Notes: generated by a model from the letters alone, not told the origin. 64,000 nucleotides of DNA from Salinicoccus sp. Bachu38 (GCF_038561955.2 NZ_CP138333.2:310001-374000); one strand, 5' to 3'. Shown: positions 24,559 to 34,510, numbered from the stretch's first letter. A program made the numbers and translations.

Positions 24559-25776
24559 ATGGTTAAGACAATGCGCGAACTTTTTCACATCCAGAACTAC
24601 CGCCTCTTCCTGCTTAACATGACACTTTTGGGCATGGCTGTATCGCTCACTGCCCCCTTCCTCGTCATCTTCATGACGGAGACGCATGGAATGCCGACCG
24701 CCACATACGGCCTGTTCATGGCAACGGTTGCCGTCGGCAGTTTCATGATGAACACTTTCATCGGAAGGAAAAGCGACCGTCTGGCCTTTGACCGCAAGTA
24801 TCTCATCATCGGTGCCCTGGTGATGATGGTCATCGCCTTTTCAAGCTACCTCATAATCGGCAATGTCTGGCTTCTGGCCCTGTCCTATATCATATTCGCA
24901 TCACTCGGTGCGCCCGCAATGCCACAGCTCTATGCTTCAGCACGGGAATCGATCAACGCCTACAGGTCGAGTATCGCAGTGCTTGCGAACACGGTGCTAA
25001 GGTCCATGTTCTCTTTCGGTTTCCTATTCGGTCCGCTGATCGGTTCCGTGCTGATCGGCATCTATGGTTTCAACGGTCTGTTTACGGGTACTGTCATCAT
25101 GTTCATCGTTGTACTCGGCCTGTCTTTCCTGATCCGTCCCGCGGAGAAGAAGGTCGTGCCGCAAAGTGCCGTAGATATAAAGAGCTATGAAGAGAAGATT
25201 GCGCCCAACCTGCTCAGAACACCTGCCCTGCTGCTGCCATTCATAGCGTTTACGATGCTGCATGTGGGACAATGGATGTATCTCCTCAACATGCCTCTCT
25301 ATGTCACGAACCACCTTGGAGAAGGGGAAAGGGGTGTGGGGATACTGTCCAGCCTGTGTGCCGGACTTGAGGTGCCTTTCATGATTTTCATGGGGATGAT
25401 TGCAGGCAGGATCAGTTCCAAATCCCTTCTGATACTCGGCGCTTTTCTCGGCAGTCTCTATTTCATGTCGATTGGCATATTCAATGATTTCACAGCGATG
25501 GTGATCGGCCAGCTGCCGCTGGCGATATTCCTCGCCGTACTGCTTGGTCTCGGCATCAGCTATTTCCAGGATCTTCTTCCGGACTTCCCGGGATATGCCT
25601 CCACTCTTTTCGCCAACGCCATGATCATAGGCCAGCTGTTGGGCAACCTGCTTGGCGGAATGGCCAGTGATGTTGTAGGATTGGAGTATTCATTCTTCGT
25701 ATCGGGAGCGTTCGTATTTGCAGCGTTCGTATTGTTCTTCTTTACTAGAAGTGAAATAAGGAAAGGGGAAATATAA
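24559..25776 (+). CDS. MFS transporter, sugar efflux (SET) type
   Basis: A 405-residue 12-helix major facilitator. The arrangement NYRLFLLNMTLLGMAVSLTAPF at the start, GRKSDRLAFDRKYLI in the 2-3 loop, and SLGAPAMPQLYASARE in the 4-5 region resemble the sugar efflux transporter family (SetA/SetB). Those export lactose, glucose analogues or related sugars; actual substrate is unknown. The ribosome site is weak (AGAAAGAATGG), which fits readthrough from LysR; ATG 24571 is an alternative start. Its stop overlaps the DUF456 start (TAATG). Confidence 0.8.
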   Translation: MVKTMRELFHIQNYRLFLLNMTLLGMAVSLTAPFLVIFMTETHGMPTATYGLFMATVAVGSFMMNTFIGRKSDRLAFDRKYLIIGALVMMVIAFSSYLIIGNVWLLALSYIIFASLGAPAMPQLYASARESINAYRSSIAVLANTVLRSMFSFGFLFGPLIGSVLIGIYGFNGLFTGTVIMFIVVLGLSFLIRPAEKKVVPQSAVDIKSYEEKIAPNLLRTPALLLPFIAFTMLHVGQWMYLLNMPLYVTNHLGEGERGVGILSSLCAGLEVPFMIFMGMIAGRISSKSLLILGAFLGSLYFMSIGIFNDFTAMVIGQLPLAIFLAVLLGLGISYFQDLLPDFPGYASTLFANAMIIGQLLGNLLGGMASDVVGLEYSFFVSGAFVFAAFVLFFFTRSEIRKGEI

Positions 25777-26261
25777 TGGAAATCATATGGTGGCTCATTG
25801 TCATCGCTTCCTTCGTCATCGGGTTTTTGGGTCTGATCTTTCCGGTCGTTCCGTCCGTATTGATGTTCTGGCTCGGTTTTCTCGTCTACCATTTTGCAGT
25901 CAACAGCGAGACCCTGTCATGGATGTTCTGGATCATCGTCTTCGTACTGACGGTCCTGGTCCTTTTCAGCGACTTTATCGCAAACAGCTATTTCGTCAAA
26001 AAATATGGTGGCACCAAGCGCGGGGAATACGCCGCAATCGTCGGTGTGGTCATCGGGATGTTCCTGTACCCGCCGTTCGGCATCATCTTCGTTCCGTTCG
26101 TGCTGGTACTGATTGTAGAAGCGCTCAATTCAAAGGACTTCAACCAGGCACTGAAGGCATCTGTCGGTTCGCTGCTCGCCTTCCTATCAAGTGCTGTATT
26201 CAATGCAGTCGTCTATGTATTGATGGTGGCGTGGTTCCTGCTCGATGCACTCGTGTTCTAG
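25776..26261 (+). CDS. DUF456 membrane protein
   Basis: A 161-residue polytopic protein of the DUF456 family, with glycine-rich helices in the pattern VIGFLGLIFPVVPSVLMFWLG at the N-terminus and AAIVGVVIGMFLYPPFG in the middle, as is typical. Four or five hydrophobic helices are seen. No biochemical function is established for the family. The start overlaps the MFS stop by one base, so they form one operon with LysR perhaps at its head. A strong bidirectional terminator follows. Confidence 0.85.
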   Translation: MEIIWWLIVIASFVIGFLGLIFPVVPSVLMFWLGFLVYHFAVNSETLSWMFWIIVFVLTVLVLFSDFIANSYFVKKYGGTKRGEYAAIVGVVIGMFLYPPFGIIFVPFVLVLIVEALNSKDFNQALKASVGSLLAFLSSAVFNAVVYVLMVAWFLLDALVF

Positions 26262-26265
26262 ACAT

Positions 26266-26300
26266 AAATAAAGCTCCCTCATTTGAGGGAGCTTTATTTT
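26266..26300. terminator. bidirectional terminator between DUF456 gene and oppF
   Basis: AAATAAAGCTCCCTCA pairs with TGAGGGAGCTTTATTT; A/T runs on both flanks serve the convergent operons. Confidence 0.92.
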
Positions 26301-27399
26301 ATTTCTGTGCTTTTTCCACTTCTTTTTCCGTACTCTGGTTATCCGTACCTTCTTCGTCCAGGCTTTTGCGCACGTCCGTCATATTGTACTTTGGCTTGTG
26401 CTTGCCCTGCTGGATATCCAGTGCGTAGTGGCAGGCCACACTGTGCTTGCCTTTGTAGATTTCATCCTTCTCTTCCAGTTCCGGCACCACGTCACGGCAT
26501 TTATCCGTGGCGAAAGGACACCTTGTGTGGAAACGGCAGCCTGTCGGTGGATCGATCGGGGATGGGACGTCTCCACGCAGGAAGATCCGCTCCGATTTCT
26601 TCTTCGGATCCGGCACCGGTATCGCAGAAAGCAGCGCTTTCGTATAAGGGTGCTGCGGGTTTTCGAAGATGCTCTTCGTATCACCGATCTCGACGATCTT
26701 GCCCAGGTACATGACGATGATGCGGTCTGATATGTGACGCACGACACCGAGGTCATGGGCGATGAAGAGGTATGTCAGTCCCATTTCACGCTGAAGCCGT
26801 TTGAGCAGGTTCAATACCTGTGCCTGGATGGATACATCAAGGGCACTGACCGCTTCATCACAGATGATGAGTTTTGGGTTGACCGACAATGCACGGGCAA
26901 TGCCGATACGCTGCCTCTGGCCACCGGAGAACTCGTGGGGAAAGCGGTCGATCTGGTGCTTTTGAAGCCCGACCGTCTCCATAAGTTCAATGATGCGGTC
27001 GTTGCGCTCCTTCTTGGGAACGATGTTATGGATTTCCATGGCTTCGTTAAGCGTCTGACGGACAGTCTTGCGTGGGTTCAGGGAGGCGTATGGATCCTGG
27101 AAGATGATCTGCATTTCGCTTCTCATACTGCGCATCTCAGAAGCATTCTTGCCGAGCACATTCTTGCCATCGAACTCGATTTTACCTTCGGTCGGTTCAT
27201 CAAGCCTCAGGATGGCCCGTCCTGTAGTGGACTTGCCACAGCCGGATTCACCAACTACGGAGACCGTTTCTCCCCTGCCGATTGTGAAGGAGATGTCATC
27301 AACTGCTTTGACATTATTTACTGTGCGTCCCAAAAGTCCACCTTTGATCGGGAAATATTGTTTAAGGTTTTCTACTTTAAGTAGTGGATTCTCTGTCAT
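26299..27399 (-). CDS. oppF: oligopeptide ABC importer ATPase OppF
   Basis: A 366-residue ATPase of the Opp/Dpp type. Walker A is GESGCGKSTTGR near residue 51, the signature HEFSGGQRQR near 155, and Walker B LIICDEAVSALD near 175. The C-terminal oligopeptide-type extension has the PTGCRFHTRCPFATDKC motif; about 45 extra charged residues follow. With OppD it energises peptide uptake. It is the last gene of oppC-oppB-oppD-oppF, its start lying 23 bases inside oppD, with GGGAG 10 bases ahead. The PTEGKIEFDG element and QYFPIKGGLL N-terminus are typical of OppF/DppF. Confidence 0.93.
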   Translation of the reverse strand: MTENPLLKVENLKQYFPIKGGLLGRTVNNVKAVDDISFTIGRGETVSVVGESGCGKSTTGRAILRLDEPTEGKIEFDGKNVLGKNASEMRSMRSEMQIIFQDPYASLNPRKTVRQTLNEAMEIHNIVPKKERNDRIIELMETVGLQKHQIDRFPHEFSGGQRQRIGIARALSVNPKLIICDEAVSALDVSIQAQVLNLLKRLQREMGLTYLFIAHDLGVVRHISDRIIVMYLGKIVEIGDTKSIFENPQHPYTKALLSAIPVPDPKKKSERIFLRGDVPSPIDPPTGCRFHTRCPFATDKCRDVVPELEEKDEIYKGKHSVACHYALDIQQGKHKPKYNMTDVRKSLDEEGTDNQSTEKEVEKAQK

Positions 27400-28393
27400 A
27401 GACTTTTACTCCCTTCTCGCCGTCCCACTCTTCAGTGTAGATCCAGCATCTTACGTCATTGCCGTCTTCCTGGGTTTCGAGTCCGGGCAGCTTGCTGCAT
27501 ATATCGGATGCGTGCGGACAGCGCGGTGCGAATCGGCACCCCGTCGGCATTTCATCCGGTGCAGGGACGTTCCCTTTGATTGGAACAAGTTCATCCTGAT
27601 CGACATCATGGCGCGGCAGTGAATTGAGCAGCCCTACAGTATAAGGGTGTTTCGGGTTGTCGAACAATGTTTCTACATCTGCATACTCAACCACCTTGCC
27701 GCAGTACATGACGGCGACATAGTCACAGGTTTCAGCGACGACCCCAAGGTCGTGGGTGATCATTACAACACTCATGCCGATGTCATCCTGGAGCGCTTTG
27801 ATCAGTTCGAGGATCTGCGCCTGGATGGTTACGTCGAGCGCTGTCGTCGGTTCGTCTGCGATGAGCAGTTCCGGTTTGCAGGCCAGTGCCATGGCTATCA
27901 TGACACGCTGGCGCATCCCGCCGGAGAGTTCATATGGGTACTGGGTCAGGCGTTTTTCGGGGGAAGGGATACCGACGAGCTCGAGCATTTCGACGGCACG
28001 TTTCGTCCCTTCCTTCTTGCCGAGACCCTCGTGTATCTTATAGGATTCCCTGAGCTGTTGGCCAATCGTATATACAGGGTTGAGTGAAGTCATCGGTTCC
28101 TGGAAGATCATGGAGATTTCATTCCCGCGGATATCCCTCATCCTGGAGTTTTTGGCCTCTGTGAGCTCTTCGCCCTTGAAGTTGATGCTGCCGCCGACGA
28201 TCTTGCCCGGATTTTCGATGAGCTGGAGGATGGACAGGGCACTGATGCTCTTGCCCGAACCGGATTCACCGACGATGCCGAGTGTCTTGCCTTTGGGCAC
28301 CTGGAAAGTTACCCCATCGACTGCTTTTATTTCATTTCCTTCTACAAAGAAGGAAGTTCTGAGATCATTTATATCAAGAATATTTTCTGACAC
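27377..28393 (-). CDS. oppD: oligopeptide ABC importer ATPase OppD
   Basis: A 338-residue ATPase. Walker A is [12 protein letters not shown] near residue 38, the signature ELSGGMRQR near 152, Walker [13 protein letters not shown] near 172, and the C-terminal [17 protein letters not shown] is the Opp/Dpp extension. It is the heterodimer partner of OppF. The start is GTG 28393: AGGAG lies 8 bases upstream, whereas the in-frame GTG at 28402 is part of the ribosome site itself. It begins 17 bases after oppB ends and overlaps oppF. Confidence 0.93.
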   Translation of the reverse strand: MSENILDINDLRTSFFVEGNEIKAVDGVTFQVPKGKTLGIVGESGSGKSISALSILQLIENPGKIVGGSINFKGEELTEAKNSRMRDIRGNEISMIFQEPMTSLNPVYTIGQQLRESYKIHEGLGKKEGTKRAVEMLELVGIPSPEKRLTQYPYELSGGMRQRVMIAMALACKPELLIADEPTTALDVTIQAQILELIKALQDDIGMSVVMITHDLGVVAETCDYVAVMYCGKVVEYADVETLFDNPKHPYTVGLLNSLPRHDVDQDELVPIKGNVPAPDEMPTGCRFAPRCPHASDICSKLPGLETQEDGNDVRCWIYTEEWDGEKGVKVYDRESTT

Positions 28394-28409
28394 ATGTGTC
28401 ACTCCTAAC

Positions 28410-29330
28410 TTAGTTTAGGTCGATCCGCTTGTTCAGGAACCTGTAGGAAATATCGACTGCCAGATTTACAAGAACGAAGGTGACGGAAATGACCAGGATG
28501 GCACCTTGGACAACCGGGAAATCACGCTGCAGAATGGAATCGATGATCAGACGACCCAGGCCGTTGATTGCGAATACACTCTCGGTGAGCACAGATCCTG
28601 CAAGGAAGTAGCCGAATTGAAGACCGATTACAGTCACGACTGGAATCATTGCATTCTTGAGCGCATGTCTGAATACGACCACGCGTTCCTTGACCCCTTT
28701 TGCTCTGGCGGTACGGATATAGTCCTGCGAAATGACATCGAGCATGCTGCTCCTTGTCATACGGGCAATGATTGCGGCACCGGCAGTACCCAGTGCGATG
28801 ACCGGCAGTACAATCTGGTCGGGGTCCCCCCAGCCTGTTGGTGAGAACCATCCGAGGTTGATGGAGAACCACTGGATGAGCATGAGCCCGAGCCAGAAGT
28901 TCGGCATGGACAGCCCGAACAGGGCAACAATCATGATGGCAACATCAGAGAATGTATACTGGCGCACCGCTGAAACGATGCCCGCCAGCAGCCCAAGTAC
29001 TATTGCGAAAATCATTGAGTATACGGAAAGTTCCAATGTGATCAGGAATCTTGACTGGACATGGTCGAATACCGGGATGTTGTCCCTGATGGATGTACCA
29101 AGATCCAGTTGCAGGGCATTGCCCAGGAAGTTGAAATACTGTATATGAAGCGGGTCGTTCAGACCCAGACGTTCTTCAATTGCCTGTACTGTTGCCTGAG
29201 GCGCACTTTCCCCTGCCATAATAACCGCTGGGTTACCCGGAGTGAGGTGCATCAGACTGAACACGAGAATTGTCACCCCAATGAGAACGGGGATGGCCTG
29301 TAACAGCCTACGAATGATAAATGTAGTCAT
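28410..29330 (-). CDS. oppB: oligopeptide ABC importer permease OppB
   Basis: A 306-residue permease with six helices. The N-terminal [21 protein letters not shown] and LTPGNPAV are typical of OppB/DppB, and the EAA loop [24 protein letters not shown] contacts the ATPases. The hydrophilic loop after helix 1 includes [21 protein letters not shown], matching the family. ATG 29330 follows AGGAGG; an upstream in-frame start at 29369 lacks a site. It lies second in the operon, 10 bases after oppC. Confidence 0.93.
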   Translation of the reverse strand: MTTFIIRRLLQAIPVLIGVTILVFSLMHLTPGNPAVIMAGESAPQATVQAIEERLGLNDPLHIQYFNFLGNALQLDLGTSIRDNIPVFDHVQSRFLITLELSVYSMIFAIVLGLLAGIVSAVRQYTFSDVAIMIVALFGLSMPNFWLGLMLIQWFSINLGWFSPTGWGDPDQIVLPVIALGTAGAAIIARMTRSSMLDVISQDYIRTARAKGVKERVVVFRHALKNAMIPVVTVIGLQFGYFLAGSVLTESVFAINGLGRLIIDSILQRDFPVVQGAILVISVTFVLVNLAVDISYRFLNKRIDLN

Positions 29331-29340
29331 ATGATGCCTC

Positions 29341-30249
29341 CTATTTCTTGAATTTCGGATCGAGTGCATCTCTCAATCCGTCTCCGAATAAGTTGAATGC
29401 GAGTACAACGATGACGATCATCATGCCAGGGAAGAATGTGATGTGTCCTGCCTGGTACATGTAGTTTCTTCCATCATTGAGCATGGCCCCCCATTCAGGT
29501 GTTGGCGGCTGTACGCCCAGACCGAGGAATGAAAGACCGGCTGCGGAAAGGATTGCAGTTGCGATGAACAAAGTCGTATTTACGATGATTGGTGACATGA
29601 TGTTCGGTAATATATGTTGGAAGATGATTTTGCCATCACGTGCACCGAGGGCGCGGATCGCATCCACATATTCCAGTTTCTTTGTTGTAAGTGTTGAACC
29701 GCGGACGATACGTGCAAACTGAGGCACGGCCCCGATTGCAATGGCAATGGTGACGTTTATTGTGCTGCCGCCAAGTACGCTGACGATTGCAAGCGCAAGC
29801 AGGATGCCTGGGAAAGCGAGTAGAACATCCATGAGTCTCATGATGATCGTATCAAGCCACCCGCCATAATAACCGGCGAGAATCCCAAGTGGTACACCCA
29901 CAAGGCCGGCAAGGAAAGTCGCTGCAAACCCTACCCCTAATGTTATGTACATACCATGGATTATTCTGATGAAGATATCCCTGCCGAGATGATCCGTACC
30001 GAACCAGTGAGCGGCTGAAGGACCTTCCAATTTTTCTGTCAGACTGGTTGCATTTGAACTGATCCCTGTAAGACCATAGTTAGCATCGAGTGCACCGAAA
30101 ATCGATACAAGGAAGAAGAAAACAAGTATATAGAAGCCGACAAGTGCCGATTTATTCTTCTTCAGGCGCTTATAGAAATCCTTCGTGCTTTTGACCCTGG
30201 GATTGACCGGTTTGGTGTCCCGGATTCTTTCTTTGGATGCAACTGCCAT
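29341..30249 (-). CDS. oppC: oligopeptide ABC importer permease OppC
   Basis: A 302-residue permease. After a basic N-terminal tail (KSTKDFYKRLKKNKSA) and helix 1 come the OppC/DppC landmarks HWFGTDHLGRDIFIRI near 90, the EAA loop LEYVDAIRALGARDGKIIFQHILPN near 200, and LGLGVQPPTPEWGAML near 250. With OppB it forms the pore for peptides delivered by the binding lipoproteins. ATG 30249 follows AGGAGG by 7 bases. It is first in the operon, so the order is C-B-D-F, not the common B-C-D-F. Confidence 0.93.
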   Translation of the reverse strand: MAVASKERIRDTKPVNPRVKSTKDFYKRLKKNKSALVGFYILVFFFLVSIFGALDANYGLTGISSNATSLTEKLEGPSAAHWFGTDHLGRDIFIRIIHGMYITLGVGFAATFLAGLVGVPLGILAGYYGGWLDTIIMRLMDVLLAFPGILLALAIVSVLGGSTINVTIAIAIGAVPQFARIVRGSTLTTKKLEYVDAIRALGARDGKIIFQHILPNIMSPIIVNTTLFIATAILSAAGLSFLGLGVQPPTPEWGAMLNDGRNYMYQAGHITFFPGMMIVIVVLAFNLFGDGLRDALDPKFKK

Positions 30250-30384
30250 GAATTGACCTCCTAATAATTCTGATTGAATTTTATGACAAATCCTTGAATT
30301 GCTTCTTATAATGATACAGTCATAAAGTGAATTTTTCAATATTTTATAGAAATAAATGAAAGGGCTTTCATGCATTTTTGAAGA

Positions 30385-30399
30385 AAATTTCTTAAAATT
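30385..30399. promoter_or_regulatory. candidate CodY box for oppCBDF
   Basis: AAATTTCTTAAAATT differs from the CodY consensus AATTTTCWGAAAATT at two of fifteen positions. It lies 136 bases upstream of oppC. CodY repression of opp operons is known in low-GC Gram-positives. AT-rich surroundings raise the chance of a random match. Confidence 0.5.
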
Positions 30400-30626
30400 G
30401 TGTAAAATGAATCATTTAATTCAAATTTGTCGTTTAAATTTGTTTGAAAGATATGTATATTTGGTGTAACTGTCAAAATTCAGTATATTCAATTAATTTT
30501 ATCATTTCAAGTATGTGTATGGTTCTTCAAACCTGTATATTTCATTGGATTTAATGCGGCTATTAACTTTCTACCATGGAAAATTAATGATATAGATGCG
30601 ATATGGGAGTGAAAAGAGCAACTGTA

Positions 30627-30655
30627 TTGAACTGCCTATTAAACTAGTATATTAT
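30627..30655 (+). promoter_or_regulatory. promoter of the first binding-protein gene
   Basis: TTGAAC (-35) and TATTAT (-10, 30650-30655) are 17 bases apart; the start codon follows 60 bases later behind a GGTGGAAGGCGGG ribosome region. Confidence 0.55.
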
Positions 30656-30715
30656 TATCTATATAAAACCTATTTGTAAACTAGGGATTAAGCAGAAGGT
30701 GGAAGGCGGGATTTG

Positions 30716-32386
30716 ATGAAAAGGTTTATGGGGGTATTTGTGCTTGTACTGCTCCTCGTTCTGACGGCATGTACGGACGACAGTGATGCTGATCCGGAAA
30801 GTGATGTTGATGATGAAGGCGGTCAGGCTTCAGGAGGTGACTTCATATTATCAGTGGGAAATGATGTGGTTTCTTTGGACCCGCATGGAAGCAATGACTT
30901 ATATTCCGATCAGGTGAGGAATACAATATATGAAGGACTGGTTACTCAAAATGAAGCGCTCGAAATTGCGCCATTACTCGCCAATGAATGGGAACAGGTG
31001 GACGATACGACATGGCGTTTTGACCTGGAAGAAGGTGTCACGTTCCATGATGGCAGTGAATTCAATGCCGAAGTCGTTAAAGCGAATTTCGACAGGGTGC
31101 TTGATCCTGCAGTTGCGTCACCACGGCTGAACATTTTCGAGATGGTTGAGGAAGTGAATGTAGTCGATGAATATCAGGTTGAAATTGTGACATCATATCC
31201 ATTTGCACCCTTGCTGGCCCACCTCACACATGATGGAGGGGGAATGATCAGTAAGGAAGTCATAGATGAAGACTACCAAAACGCCCTGGAGGAAGCGGGG
31301 CTCGAGATGCCGCTTGAGGAGTTTTATGAGCTGAGGGACACAGGCGGTACAGAATATGAAGATGCTGCAGAAGATATATCGGAGTATCTGCATACTGTAG
31401 TGGAACAGAAACCAACGGGAACGGGATATTTGCAGTTTGAAGAGAGGACCCCGGGTGAAAATACCGTTCTTGCCAGGTATGACGAATATTGGCAGGAACC
31501 GGCAAAACTGGACACTGTCACTTTCAAGGTTGTTTCAGAAACGGGTTCAAGGATCGCAGAGCTGGAAACCGGAGAATCGCATATGATCAGCGGGTTTGAA
31601 CCTTCGAGCATGGGCAGGATTGAGAACAATGAAGACACGCATATGTACACTTTCTACAATATCGCAATGGAATATATCGGCTTTAATACACAGAAAGAAC
31701 CGCTTGATGATAAACGGGTAAGACAGGCCATCACACATATCTTTGATAAGGAAGAAGTCATCAATGGTATATACAGTGGTACCGGCAGGACGCTGGAAGG
31801 TCCGCTCCAACCGGAAGTCCTGGGCTATGACGAAGACATTGAAGGACTGGGATATGACGTGGAGCGGGCACGTGAACTGATGGCGGAAGCAGGTTATGAA
31901 GATGGCTTTGAAATCTCCATCATAACCAATGATGCCCCTGAAAGGGTGGATTTGGCTGTCTACCTGCAGGAAGCTCTTCAGGAAATCAATGTGGACGCTA
32001 CAGTGGATCAGTTTGAATGGGGGGCTTACCTGGAAGCGGCGAGTACCGGGGACCATGACATCTTCATACTCGGCTGGCCAAATGCAACAGGAGATCCGGA
32101 CCATGGATTATGGCCGCTCTACCACTCGTCAATGATGGGCAACCAGGGGAACAGATTCTTCTTCGAAAACGAAGCACTTGATGATCTTTTGGAAGAAGGG
32201 CGACGTGAAACGGATACTGAAGCCCGTGAAGAGATATACAAGGAAGCACAGGAATTGCTGATTGATGAAGCGCCATCAATATTCATGCGTCAGGCTGAAA
32301 GTATGAACGCCTATAGGGACGAAGTGGAGGGTCTTGTAATCGATACGTATAACAGGCCGGATTTCAGGAATGTAACAATAGAATAA
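30716..32386 (+). CDS. peptide-binding lipoprotein OppA-like, paralog 1
   Basis: A 556-residue solute-binding lipoprotein (family 5). The signal peptide ends in the lipobox LTAC with Cys around residue 20, followed by an acidic, Ser/Gly-rich linker. The mature domain has DVVSLDPHGSNDLYSDQVR, then RFDLEEGVTFHDGSEFNAEVVK and, near 340, DDKRVRQAITHIFDKEEVI, all standard for OppA/DppA. It should deliver peptides to OppBC encoded divergently. ATG 30716 is preferred over the TTG just before it. It is the first of three adjacent paralogs, each with its own terminator. Confidence 0.9.
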   Translation: MKRFMGVFVLVLLLVLTACTDDSDADPESDVDDEGGQASGGDFILSVGNDVVSLDPHGSNDLYSDQVRNTIYEGLVTQNEALEIAPLLANEWEQVDDTTWRFDLEEGVTFHDGSEFNAEVVKANFDRVLDPAVASPRLNIFEMVEEVNVVDEYQVEIVTSYPFAPLLAHLTHDGGGMISKEVIDEDYQNALEEAGLEMPLEEFYELRDTGGTEYEDAAEDISEYLHTVVEQKPTGTGYLQFEERTPGENTVLARYDEYWQEPAKLDTVTFKVVSETGSRIAELETGESHMISGFEPSSMGRIENNEDTHMYTFYNIAMEYIGFNTQKEPLDDKRVRQAITHIFDKEEVINGIYSGTGRTLEGPLQPEVLGYDEDIEGLGYDVERARELMAEAGYEDGFEISIITNDAPERVDLAVYLQEALQEINVDATVDQFEWGAYLEAASTGDHDIFILGWPNATGDPDHGLWPLYHSSMMGNQGNRFFFENEALDDLLEEGRRETDTEAREEIYKEAQELLIDEAPSIFMRQAESMNAYRDEVEGLVIDTYNRPDFRNVTIE

Positions 32387-32414
32387 CAGCCAAATATATT
32401 ATGATCCTATCTTC

Positions 32415-32451
32415 AGCCCCCTGATGCCTGTTGGCATCCAGGGGGCTTTTT
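32415..32451 (+). terminator. terminator after binding-protein paralog 1
   Basis: AGCCCCCTG-ATGCC pairs with GGCAT-CCAGGGGGCT, then TTTTT. Confidence 0.88.
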
Positions 32452-32537
32452 CCTGCTCCATGGGATCGTTTCAAAATCCGGAAGCCATCTGCAGTCGTCT
32501 ACAGATGAGTATACTTGGATGACCTAGATGATTTTTT

Positions 32538-32552
32538 AAAGTTCAGAATATT
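32538..32552. promoter_or_regulatory. candidate CodY-like box before paralog 2
   Basis: AAAGTTCAGAATATT differs from the CodY consensus at three of fifteen positions and lies 99 bases before the start. The core TTCAGAATATTC is also nearly repeated before paralog 1 (TTCAGTATATTC at 30479-30490), which supports a shared control site. The remaining sequence of this 264-base gap holds no gene I can see. Confidence 0.4.
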
Positions 32553-32650
32553 CCTTATTGAAAGAATACTGTTGCTGTTATAAAATGGATTTACCCCAAA
32601 AAAGAACTTACATATTTGGATGGGAGAGATTTTTCAAGAGGAGGAGTAGG

Positions 32651-34330
32651 ATGAAGAATTTTTGGAAGTTGATGCTGCTTAGTGTGTTTGTTCTCGTACT
32701 GGCAGCCTGTACGGATGACAGCGAGGTCGAACCTGAAGGGGGTGCCGAAGGGGAGTCGTCCTCCAGTGAGGGCGGCGAGATGGTTCTGGCATTCCCGAGT
32801 GATGCTGTATCCATGGACCCCCATGGCAGCAATGACGTGCCTTCCGAGCAGGTACGGGATACAATGTATGAAGGTCTTGTGACCCAGGATGAAAACTTGG
32901 AAATTGTGCCGGTCCTGGCTTCCGAATGGGAGCAGACGAGCGATACTACATGGGAATTCACCCTGCAGGAAGGTGTCACTTTCCACGATGGCAGTGAATT
33001 CAACGCTGAAGTTGTAGAGGCGAACTTCGACAGGTTGCTGGATACTGCAACGGCTTCGCCGAGATCTTTCCTGCTTGAAATGGTGACGGAAGTGAATGTC
33101 GTCGATGATTATACCGTTGAACTTGTAACGGAGTTCCCTTTCTCCCCGCTGCTGAACAACCTGACGCACGGGGCGGGCAAGATGATCAGTAAAGATCTCA
33201 TTGATGAGGACTATCAGAATGCGATTGATGAAGCAGGACTCGATATGACACTTGAAGAGTATTACGAACTCCGTGAAGAGGGGGGAGATGAATACGAAGA
33301 AGCGGCCAATGCAATAGGTGGCGCCATCGGCACCGTGGTGGAGCAGAATCCTGTTGGTACCAACTACCTCCAATTTGAAAGCAGGAACCCGGGTGAGAAC
33401 ACCGAGTTGACTGCATATGAAGATTATTGGAACGGTGCTCCGACGATCGATTCGGCTACGTTCAAGGTCGTTTCCGAAACTGGATCCAGGCTTGCGGAAC
33501 TAGAGACGGGAGACTCTGACTTCATTGCACAGGTCGAGTCCAGCAATATTGAGCGTGTAGAGAGCAATGAGGATGTGACACTGGAAAGAACCGATTCAAT
33601 GTCCATCGACTATATCGGTTTCCATACCCAGAAGGAGCCGTTCGATGATCCGAGAGTCAGACGTGCGATTACGCATGCATTCGACAAGGAAGCTGTGCTC
33701 TCCGGGGTCTACAACGATTCAGGCAGGCCTGCAGTCGGTCCTCTTGCGCCGGGAATATTGGGTCACAGCGAGGATCTCGAAAGTCCGGCATATGACATGG
33801 ACCGGGCAAGGGAACTGCTTGCAGAGGCTGGTCATGAAGATGGATTCGATGTCAACCTGATGGTCAACGACGACAATCCGGAACGTGTGGATATGGCTGT
33901 ATGGCTGCAGGAATCATTGGCTGAACTCAACATCAATGTGAACATCGAACAGGTTGAATGGGGTGCGTATCTTGAGATGACGGGCAACGGCGAACATGAC
34001 ATGTTCATCCTTGGCTGGTCCAACTCGACAGGTGACCCGGATAATGGCATCTCTCCATTATTCCATTCCGACATGGTCGGTGATCCTGGTAACAGATCAT
34101 TCTTCGAAAGTGACGAGCTCGACGCTTTGCTGGATGAAGGAAAGCGTGAATCCGACCAGGAAGTGAGGGAGCAGATTTATCAGGATGCCCAGCAGCTTCT
34201 TGTGGAAGAGGCTCCGGCAATCTTCGTCCGACACTCGGAGAACCTCAATGCCTACAACAACAATGTGGAAGGCATTGAAATCGACACCTACAATATTTTC
34301 GACCTTAGAAACGTCAATATCAACGAATAG
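32651..34330 (+). CDS. peptide-binding lipoprotein OppA-like, paralog 2
   Basis: A 559-residue family-5 binding lipoprotein. Lipobox LAAC is followed by TDDSEVEPEGG. DAVSMDPHGSNDVPSEQVR and TLQEGVTFHDGSEFNAEVVE repeat the pattern of paralog 1, and FDDPRVRRAITHAFDKEAVL lies near 340. By eye it is more than half identical to its neighbours throughout, so it arose by tandem duplication; differences concentrate in loops that line the peptide site in OppA. ATG 32651 follows GAGGAGGAG; the ORF continues upstream but has no good start. Own terminator. Confidence 0.9.
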   Translation: MKNFWKLMLLSVFVLVLAACTDDSEVEPEGGAEGESSSSEGGEMVLAFPSDAVSMDPHGSNDVPSEQVRDTMYEGLVTQDENLEIVPVLASEWEQTSDTTWEFTLQEGVTFHDGSEFNAEVVEANFDRLLDTATASPRSFLLEMVTEVNVVDDYTVELVTEFPFSPLLNNLTHGAGKMISKDLIDEDYQNAIDEAGLDMTLEEYYELREEGGDEYEEAANAIGGAIGTVVEQNPVGTNYLQFESRNPGENTELTAYEDYWNGAPTIDSATFKVVSETGSRLAELETGDSDFIAQVESSNIERVESNEDVTLERTDSMSIDYIGFHTQKEPFDDPRVRRAITHAFDKEAVLSGVYNDSGRPAVGPLAPGILGHSEDLESPAYDMDRARELLAEAGHEDGFDVNLMVNDDNPERVDMAVWLQESLAELNINVNIEQVEWGAYLEMTGNGEHDMFILGWSNSTGDPDNGISPLFHSDMVGDPGNRSFFESDELDALLDEGKRESDQEVREQIYQDAQQLLVEEAPAIFVRHSENLNAYNNNVEGIEIDTYNIFDLRNVNINE

Positions 34331-34360
34331 AGTACTTTGTGGGCAATTGAATTCATTTGA

Positions 34361-34396
34361 AAAACGGAAAACACGTCTTGTGTTTTCCGTTTTTTA
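34361..34396 (+). terminator. terminator after binding-protein paralog 2
   Basis: AAAACGGAAAACA and TGTTTTCCGTTTT form a 13-bp stem with a short loop and a six-T tail. Confidence 0.9.
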
Positions 34397-34510
34397 TTCT
34401 TCCCATTATTTGAAAATGTGGGAAAATTCATCTTGAAGGCGCTTCCCTATTCCTGTATCATGAAGTTGATTAAATCTTGCATTTAATTAAAAATTATTAG
34501 GAGGTCCAAA

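Larger units (their letters stand above)
30250..30715. other. AT-rich intergenic control region between opp and the first binding protein
   Basis: This 466-base gap holds no ORF worth calling. It is strikingly AT-rich and separates two divergent transcripts (oppCBDF left, binding proteins right). A good CodY-like box, a weaker one and a recognisable rightward promoter lie in it and are listed separately. The many TTTAAATTTG-type stretches could also act as UP elements. Confidence 0.7.

Noticed and set aside
32558-32650. N-terminal extension of binding protein 2 (31 extra residues)
   Set aside because: The extension precedes a proper lipoprotein signal peptide and the GAGGAGGAG ribosome site; it is leader sequence.
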